DNA from: an uncultured Steroidobacter sp.
GTDB taxonomy: Bacteria; Pseudomonadota; Gammaproteobacteria; Steroidobacterales; Steroidobacteraceae
Direction: 5' to 3'
Assembly (NCBI GenBank): GCA_937864115.1
Contig: CALMII010000037.1
Location: 99,755 to 163,754, forward strand
Length of the DNA: 64,000 nt
The notes below the pieces were generated by a model. The model made no database searches, had not been told where the DNA came from, and saw only the letters and a list, made by a program, of their open reading frames with translations. Of this stretch, positions 58,714-64,000 are shown piece after piece; within the stretch, counting starts at the first letter, position 1, and every line of letters begins with the position of its first letter. The position numbers and the translations under genes are program-made.

Positions 58714-59724
58714 ATGAAGGATTGGCGACGGATTGCACTTGCGTCTATTGCTGTGAACGTGGCAATGGCCGCCGTGACTGCTGTAGTCACGACAGACAAG
58801 GCAGGCAACACCCCCACTAGCAATATGCTACCGGACAGCCCCGCAAGCGGAACAGGCACCTCCCCGAGCTCTGCCGACGATCAACGATGTCGTGTTGCGG
58901 AAAGCACAGAATATTGGAAGCCTAAAGGCCTGCGCGATGCACAGACCATGGTCAGAGGTTATGAGTGCATGGAAAGCATGCGCTCTGAAGTTCTGAAAGC
59001 CTTCGGCAGTCGGGCCATTCAAGAATCTGAGTTCGCATCAATCTTCCGTCCTTATCAATCAGACTTCCCTTTTTTGGAAGCAGAGAAGCAGTTAGCGCTG
59101 CAGAGAATCAAGGCTGACCATGCCAGGCGGATCATGTCAATGGGTAATCTCGGCCCAGCAACTGCTGCTGCTGTAAGTGAGTCGACACAGATCATGAACA
59201 AGGAAGTTCGAGCCTTGCTCTCAGAGCAAGAATTCTTCGAATACTCGTTGCGCGAATCGATTGAGGCTCAACGCCTGTTGGCAACCGGCTTCGATTTTTC
59301 CGAATCTGAATTCCGTGAACTGTTCCGTCTTGGAAAACTTACTCCATCGGGCACGCCAAGTAGGACTTTCATCGCTCCAGCGGATGCATCCGTCACTAGC
59401 GGAGAAGTCACCATCGGTGGCGAACGTTGGGCCGAATTCCAGCGCACTCGTGATCCGATATATAGAGTGCTGTGGCTTGCCGCTCCTCGACATGGACTAC
59501 GAAAGAAGGAAATCGACGCGGCTTACGGATTGATCGGGGAATCTATTAGACAGATCGAGGCCCAAAGACCGATCGGATCTCCAAGCATATCCAACATCGA
59601 AGTTCATCGAGATCGGGAGCTGCGCTCAGTTCTTGGGGATGCGGCTTTCGAGGAAGTATCACGACAGATCAAGCCGTTCCTACCTGGAACGGAGCGGCGT
59701 GTCGTGACAAACGTCCGTCAATGA
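58714..59724 (+). CDS. Membrane-anchored helical protein of unknown function
   Basis: 336 residues. A short N-terminal helix (IALASIAVNVAMAAVTAVV) could be a signal anchor. The rest is long helices with a heptad-like pattern (FLEAEKQLALQRIKADHARR, ALLSEQEFFEYSLRESIEAQ). SEQEFFEYSLRES recalls the LTxxQ motifs of Spy/CpxP-type periplasmic chaperones, but no match is claimed. It lies 58 bases upstream of the ART-like toxin gene, so a role in its export or folding is possible. Confidence 0.7.
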   Translation: MKDWRRIALASIAVNVAMAAVTAVVTTDKAGNTPTSNMLPDSPASGTGTSPSSADDQRCRVAESTEYWKPKGLRDAQTMVRGYECMESMRSEVLKAFGSRAIQESEFASIFRPYQSDFPFLEAEKQLALQRIKADHARRIMSMGNLGPATAAAVSESTQIMNKEVRALLSEQEFFEYSLRESIEAQRLLATGFDFSESEFRELFRLGKLTPSGTPSRTFIAPADASVTSGEVTIGGERWAEFQRTRDPIYRVLWLAAPRHGLRKKEIDAAYGLIGESIRQIEAQRPIGSPSISNIEVHRDRELRSVLGDAAFEEVSRQIKPFLPGTERRVVTNVRQ

Positions 59725-59782
59725 ACTGTCGAGGATGGAGTCGTTCCGATAAGGAAAATGGCGAGGCGATGAAGGAGGCCAG

Positions 59783-61138
59783 ATGATCGCGCGGAATTTT
59801 CTAATCTGTTTGGTACTGCTGGCACATACGGGCGTCACTTGCGCCAGCAGCTTCGATGGAAGATACCAATCGCGAATCGGAGACCTGGACGCAGATGGTA
59901 AGCAAGACATCTATATTCAGTATGCGCCAAGAATTGTACCAATCGACTTCGATGGCATTTCCATACCAATCGCCACGAGTCGTGCGCCGACACGCGAACT
60001 AATCCTAAAAGGAAATATCTCTGGCACGTTTGATCTGATTTCAGATCCCAGCCCTGAGCAGAAGAGCACGGCCCGGGCGTGGCCGAAGGTCGGACTCCCA
60101 CTAGTTCGCGGAGACTACAACGCAGATGGAAACATAGATATTCGCGTCAAGGGAGTCGGCTCAGCAATCCTCGGGGCTGTAGATCCAATCGTGTATGCAG
60201 CTCCAGGTGCAGGATCTCCGGCCAGTGCAATTACTCCACTGACCAACGACAAGATGCAATTTGTCGGAGATCTAAGCGGCTGGGTCCGAGATTCGAACTA
60301 CTACCACAGCGGCTGGAGGCTGACTTCAATCACAGAGTACGACGGGTTCTCCTGGCCTACATATGTCTGTGCTGGAGAGGAATATCCAGACATCTCTGTT
60401 CTCGACAGCGGGACACCCGATCCAATTTACGGACAGCCTGGCGGAGCAACCAATCTGCCAAGCAATGGCGATGGTTGCGAGTTCGTCGGGTATTATGTGT
60501 GGTTCAACGTTCTCGTTTATGGCTATGAGTTCGATGCCTCGGGCTTCCATTCTCGCGCGATGACCGTTGCACGAACCCTGATGAACTATCGAGCCGATGA
60601 ATCCCAAGACTTTACTATTTCCTCATCTCATCAATCAGTCTTAAAGCAAGAGTTCGGCACGGTATTCGGCGTTACATTCGGGACTGTTGGAGGCATATCC
60701 ATCCCTGATCAACCAGTGGCACCACCTCTTAACTGGGGCTGGTTGCGCTGGATTGCGGCGGCCTCCCCCATTGTTCTCCAAGCAATCCTAATCAATATCG
60801 CTATTCCGAATGCGACTGCCGACGACGACACGTTCAACTTGTTTCATCACTACAGCTTCATGTCGTTTGCATCGAGTATCGCCACTACAGGTCTGTGGGC
60901 GCCGGTTTTCCTGACACAAGGACCAATCATGACGGGAGAACAGGCGAATCAAAACCTCAATCTCTCAGGTCCGGTTCGAGATGCGGTCTATTTTGTCCAG
61001 TTGCCGGAGAGCTGGCCGCTAGCCGGGCCTCGACCGGTTGTTGGTGGCGGAGAGGGATGGATGGAATGGATTTCGGCCGATGCAATCCCACCGATCTATG
61101 TGTCCCCACCTCGCCCACTGGCGGCTTCCGGTCCGTGA
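59783..61138 (+). CDS. Secreted protein with FG-GAP-like start and ART-like C-terminal domain
   Basis: 451 residues from ATG 59783 after GAAGGAGG. Signal peptide FLICLVLLAHTGVTCA. GDLDADGKQDIYIQY and RGDYNADGNIDIRVK are calcium-binding FG-GAP-like repeats like those that open RHS2. The C-terminal 120 residues (NLFHHYSFMSFASSIATTGL, APVFLTQGPIMTGEQ, AVYFVQLPESW) have the H-Y, strand, YF pattern of HYD1-type ADP-ribosyltransferases. A secreted toxin is inferred; the catalytic Glu was not placed with certainty. Confidence 0.7.
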   Translation: MIARNFLICLVLLAHTGVTCASSFDGRYQSRIGDLDADGKQDIYIQYAPRIVPIDFDGISIPIATSRAPTRELILKGNISGTFDLISDPSPEQKSTARAWPKVGLPLVRGDYNADGNIDIRVKGVGSAILGAVDPIVYAAPGAGSPASAITPLTNDKMQFVGDLSGWVRDSNYYHSGWRLTSITEYDGFSWPTYVCAGEEYPDISVLDSGTPDPIYGQPGGATNLPSNGDGCEFVGYYVWFNVLVYGYEFDASGFHSRAMTVARTLMNYRADESQDFTISSSHQSVLKQEFGTVFGVTFGTVGGISIPDQPVAPPLNWGWLRWIAAASPIVLQAILINIAIPNATADDDTFNLFHHYSFMSFASSIATTGLWAPVFLTQGPIMTGEQANQNLNLSGPVRDAVYFVQLPESWPLAGPRPVVGGGEGWMEWISADAIPPIYVSPPRPLAASGP

Positions 61139-61152
61139 CATCGAGAACCCTC

Positions 61153-61458
61153 ATGACCAGCGCTCAAGACTTGAGTGATTGGGAAATCATTCCTGCACAA
61201 GACCGCGACAGAATCATGTCTGGATGGGATATCTATAGCGGGCAAGGGTATTGGACAAAACTTTATGATCAAGCAGTGGCCGAGTTGCAATTCATTCTGA
61301 ACCAGCAGCCCGCGCTGATTCGTATTTTCGTTGCCAACAATCATGGTCGATTGGAGGTGACGGTGGAAACAAAACGAGGAACTGGCCCGTTGCCTGGCTT
61401 CGACAATAAGTATCGGATGACCTATCGCGGTTTGCCTACGCGTCAGATTTGGGCGTAG
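61153..61458 (+). CDS. Candidate immunity protein for the ART-like toxin
   Basis: 101 residues from ATG 61153, 14 bases after the toxin stop. Soluble, with no signal peptide: LSDWEIIPAQDRDRIMSGWD, LYDQAVAELQFILNQQPALI. Size, position and strand are those of an immunity gene. No family recognised. Confidence 0.68.
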   Translation: MTSAQDLSDWEIIPAQDRDRIMSGWDIYSGQGYWTKLYDQAVAELQFILNQQPALIRIFVANNHGRLEVTVETKRGTGPLPGFDNKYRMTYRGLPTRQIWA

Positions 61459-62027
61459 CACCCAACTGAGGGATTCGCCTTAGCCGGAACTGAAACAATG
61501 AACCAGCGGAACACAAGGCTGCATTCATCTTCACGTCAACACTTCTCCGATATTGTTGACGGACACAAGGTGTCATATGACCTGCGTAGATTCCCTGAAG
61601 AACTGGGCTGGAACCCAACAATGCTGTGAGTCAACACATGCTCGATAGCTGCTTGACGCAATTTGTGATTCAGCGAGTGGGATGAACTGATGAACTCAGC
61701 ATTCATCGGATACCAGTAGTGTCTCAACGTTCTCAAAACTTACCCTTATCCAGAAGTAATTCGTTGTTTTCCTTCATGCGGAAAATTCGATCACTGTTGA
61801 AATCGAGACCACATCAATTTAGAGCGAAATGCCGCAATTTGAACGGGTTTCGAAGCTTTGTAGCCATCAATGTTGGGACGCTAGTGATCGGATACATTGA
61901 GTCCGGAACGAGATCTGTGGATTCAAACTCAACTAGTGGCCTCGATATCACGACGAAAGATACGCCAAGATAAAGGCCTTATTGGTTTCAGTGTCGTCAC
62001 TGCTGTAATTTCTTGGAGGAAGTGCCC
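61459..62027. other. Gene-free stretch
   Basis: No gene, repeat or attC was supported in these 569 bases. The end contains TTGGAGGAAG, the ribosome site of SSP21. Confidence 0.4.
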
Positions 62028-62354
62028 ATGGTGAGATGCGTCGTCGTTTTGCTTTTTGTTCTCGTCAACTCAATGGCGCACGCCAACGTCACGTGTTCTG
62101 GCATTCCGCAGCGCGTATATGCAGGCGCGCACGGACCCAACGATGCCGAAGGAAAGTTCTGGGTTGTCTTCGCTGACTGGCAGCAGTACCTGCTCGGGCA
62201 TCACAGCGATAGCTTGTCGAAATCTAGATTTGCCTTAGCACAGACAGCGCTCGCCACAGGCAAGTCTCTCGAGCTGTCGTTCTTCTTCCATTCGACCTGT
62301 GAGCAGGCGCGAATCGACGCTGCACTACCAACCGCTGTGGCCGTGGCGCAGTAG
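62028..62354 (+). CDS. Small secreted protein SSP21
   Basis: 108 residues from ATG 62028 after GGAGGA. Signal peptide CVVVLLFVLVNSMAHA. Mature part: NVTCSGIPQRVYAGAHGPND, AEGKFWVVFADWQ, SRFALAQTALATGKSLELSF, HSTCEQA. One of two members on the plus strand; it follows the ART-like toxin and its partner in the same orientation. Confidence 0.78.
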   Translation: MVRCVVVLLFVLVNSMAHANVTCSGIPQRVYAGAHGPNDAEGKFWVVFADWQQYLLGHHSDSLSKSRFALAQTALATGKSLELSFFFHSTCEQARIDAALPTAVAVAQ

Positions 62355-62458
62355 GTGTGATGTACCCTAGCCCTTGATCTTATAAGGAGTCCGCCACGGA
62401 TTGGCCACCGACGCTCCCGCCGGTTGACGCCACCACCACTTATCCACCACAGTCACAT

Positions 62459-62550
62459 CACCCTGACTCACCCGGCCGGCATGCGCCGGAACAGGTGGCC
62501 GACATCACGCGGAATCACCGGCCGACATCGGCGGAATACGCATCCTAAGC
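62459..62550. mobile_element. IS21-like terminal remnant
   Basis: GGCCGACATCACGCGGAATC and GGCCGACATCGGCGGAATAC, about 22 bases apart, resemble the multiple transposase-binding repeats at IS21-family ends. No istA or istB remains in this place. Confidence 0.5.
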
Positions 62551-62635
62551 ACGAGCGCATCAGCCGAACGGCCGACCAGTCTTATTTCAGCGCCGCTTCG
62601 CGGTAGCGCGCAGGAATTGAACTAACGGAGACATC

Positions 62636-62986
62636 ATGGACATTAGATCTCTACTGCTAGTCGGGGCACTCACTGCCAGTCTGTCGACCTCGCCATTGGC
62701 ATGGTCAGGCGAAGCATCGGGGCATGTAGAATCCTTGATCGTTCGTAGCTCGGACGGACTGATCTATGTGTGGCTGAATGGCACCGCAGTCTCGCGCCCC
62801 GCGTGCGCAGCCAGTACAGACTATTGGATGATCAAGGATGAGAACTCCGAGACTGGAAAGAAGACATACGCGGCGCTTCTCGCGGCGCAGATTTCAGGCC
62901 GTCCCATCCGGATTGTCGGAAGCGGCACTTGTACCCGTTGGAGTGACGGCGAGGATATTAGCTACATTCAGTTGAGAAATACCTGA
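62636..62986 (+). CDS. Small secreted protein SSP22
   Basis: 116 residues. Signal peptide SLLLVGALTASLSTSPLAWS. Mature part: GHVESLIVRSSDGLIYVWLN, Cys in RPACAAS, KKTYAALLAAQISGRPIRIV, GSGTCTRW, then EDISYIQL. Each element of the family pattern is present, so it is a good query for searches. It sits between an IS21-like remnant and the interrupted gene at 63146. Confidence 0.85.
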   Translation: MDIRSLLLVGALTASLSTSPLAWSGEASGHVESLIVRSSDGLIYVWLNGTAVSRPACAASTDYWMIKDENSETGKKTYAALLAAQISGRPIRIVGSGTCTRWSDGEDISYIQLRNT

Positions 62987-63145
62987 GCGGCGATGACACT
63001 GCTTTCATCGCTCCCGGTGACCACGGACTCACTTTGTTGCGATCAAATCCACAGGTTTGTTGTAACGTTAGCGCATCGCACGACCTCCAGACTTCTAGCT
63101 GGCGAATCAAGAAACCACGTACTGGGCCGACCGAGTGCAAGCTCG

Positions 63146-63841
63146 TCAGCGTTCGCGCGGTACGCGCACCACTTGGACTCGTGCATCCTCGCCATTCGAA
63201 TCTCTCGCGAGCGCTCGCATGTCGTCTTGCGGCTGAAGCAGTAATCCATTGCGACGCGTCTGCACGCTTTCCACCGCCTCCTTCACCAAAGCCACGAATC
63301 GCTCCCGGTCCTTCGCATCGCTCAGGTATTGCTGGGCGAACGTATAGGCGACGCGCTGGACTTGCTGCATACGTCCTACCTGCGGATGCGCTCTCATCAC
63401 CTTACCGGTATCGGTTCGCTCATCACGTAGCCGCCGCGCAAGCCTCGCCCGCTCGAGCAGGAACGCCTGCTTCTCGATGACCCAGCGGGTGCGATGGAAC
63501 GATAGTGGCTCCGGCCCATTCGCCTTGCGCACGACCACGCGCGGCAAAACAGTCTCGCCCGCCACGCGGCGTACATCGACCGATCGCCGACCTTGGACCT
63601 GCGATATCGATTGACGGATGGCGCGCTCCAGATCTATGCCTCACAGGAAGCGCATGCCATCTACCGTCCGGACTGCACGCCGTACAAACGGGGTATCGTT
63701 CAACTCGATCAGCAGCTCATCGCTCCCGACGTTGACCTCAGATAGCGAGCAAGAACTGGCGATTGTGTAAGCGGGCGAGATCCAGCGCTCGACGATCTGG
63801 AGGTTGACGTGCGACGACTCGATGACGCATGACGCCCGCAA
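63146..63841 (-). pseudogene. Gene interrupted by an in-frame TGA
   Basis: ATG 63841 opens a frame of 66 codons (NVGSDELLIELNDTPFVRRA, ending VDGMRFL), then TGA at 63641-63643, then the same frame continues for 165 codons (GIDLERAIRQSISQ, LSFHRTRWVIEKQAFLLERA, AQQYLSDAKDRERFVALVKE). Both sides look like protein and no frame change is needed, so a single nonsense mutation is the simple reading. GTG 63565 could restart the second part. No family recognised; helical, basic. Confidence 0.65.
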
Positions 63842-63863
63842 TTGTTTTGACGCGGTTCCACGG

Positions 63864-63924
63864 ACCAGCCCAAAGAGACAGCAATGGAATGCTTGAACGA
63901 TTCACGCTCCGACTCAGGCTACTT
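63864..63924 (+). repeat. Second copy of the 61-base CsrA-like gene start
   Basis: Identical to 55190-55250. After 12-13 codons the reading departs into the IS21-like end, so this is a truncated second copy of the CsrA-like gene or a duplicated 5' segment. Confidence 0.95.
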
Positions 63925-63935
63925 TGCGCATTTCG

Positions 63936-64000
63936 CCCATGCCGGTCACCGATTTCACGTGATGCCGGTCGCGCAGTTCACCGCATGCCGGTCGGTGAGT
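63936..64000. mobile_element. IS21-like left end at window edge
   Basis: Three TGCCGGTC units occur at spacings of about 25 bases (ATGCCGGTCACC, ATGCCGGTCGCG, ATGCCGGTCGGT). Repeated transposase sites of this kind mark IS21-family termini; the element would continue beyond the window. Confidence 0.5.

Noticed and set aside
63641..63643. TGA as a selenocysteine codon
   Set aside because: No SECIS-like hairpin or selenoprotein family resemblance was seen; a nonsense change is simpler.
1..64000. CRISPR array, tRNA or rRNA genes
   Set aside because: No regularly spaced direct repeats with unique spacers, and no tRNA cloverleaf or rRNA sequence was recognised. The repeats at 9.2-12.4 kb are spaced by genes.

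Overview
The window looks like chromosome of a high-GC gammaproteobacterium, probably a soil or freshwater member near Steroidobacterales, Nevskiales or Xanthomonadales. That placement is an inference from a LuxI/LuxR pair, REP-type tyrosine transposases, a proteobacterial lasso-peptide locus with a TonB receptor, and many Sec-exported RHS and small secreted proteins. Nearly all of it is accessory DNA. No rRNA, tRNA, CRISPR or core housekeeping operon was seen.

Layout. (1) 1-4.2 kb: a minus-strand three-gene set that looks like an antiphage module: a DEAD-like helicase fused to a PD-(D/E)xK nuclease, an unknown helical protein, and a restriction-nuclease/TIR protein cut by the window edge. 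(2) 4.5-6.1 kb: an IS1380-family element whose right end is not recognisable. (3) 6.1-13.4 kb: mobilisation genes (relaxase, MobC) and a leading region (DUF6998-like, DUF932, HTH, RadC, ArdB/KlcA, DUF6915, DUF6878, NERD). Five of the leading-region transcription units are preceded by the same structured repeat, which fits a single-stranded-DNA promoter of the F-plasmid Frpo type. (4) 13.6-17.6 kb: luxR, a decayed ORF, a palindromic lux box, then luxI-phyH-RAYT. (5) 17.7-35 kb: mostly minus-strand small genes, several bounded by integron attC sites but with no integrase in view, including a HigBA-like toxin-antitoxin pair, an IS91 remnant, orphan immunity-like genes and a first RHS operon (22-28.7 kb). 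(6) 35.1-36.3 kb: an IS3-family element. (7) 36.4-45.2 kb: a second RHS operon (small secreted protein, GspC-like PDZ protein, 2360-residue RHS protein, presumed immunity protein). (8) 46.4-54.7 kb: a lasso-peptide locus (precursor, B, C) convergent with an isopeptidase and TonB receptor. (9) 54.9-64 kb: an HTH regulator, an atypical double CsrA-like protein, more small secreted proteins, a secreted ART-like toxin with presumed immunity, IS21-like ends, and a gene split by a stop codon.

Recurring theme. At least 22 loci (19 apparently intact, 3 broken; called SSP1-SSP22 here) encode proteins of 104-129 residues with a signal peptide, a central beta-rich part with one or more Cys, and a C-terminal helix-strand motif of the form LLxAxxSGRxVxFxxxGxC. 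A pair of near-identical members (SSP5, SSP13) lies directly upstream of the two RHS operons. The architecture resembles the B subunits of subtilase cytotoxin and typhoid toxin (inference). This combination of cassettes, RHS toxins, immunity genes and an expanded small exoprotein family is the strongest candidate for an undescribed system, followed by the three-gene defence set at the left edge and the ssDNA-promoter array.
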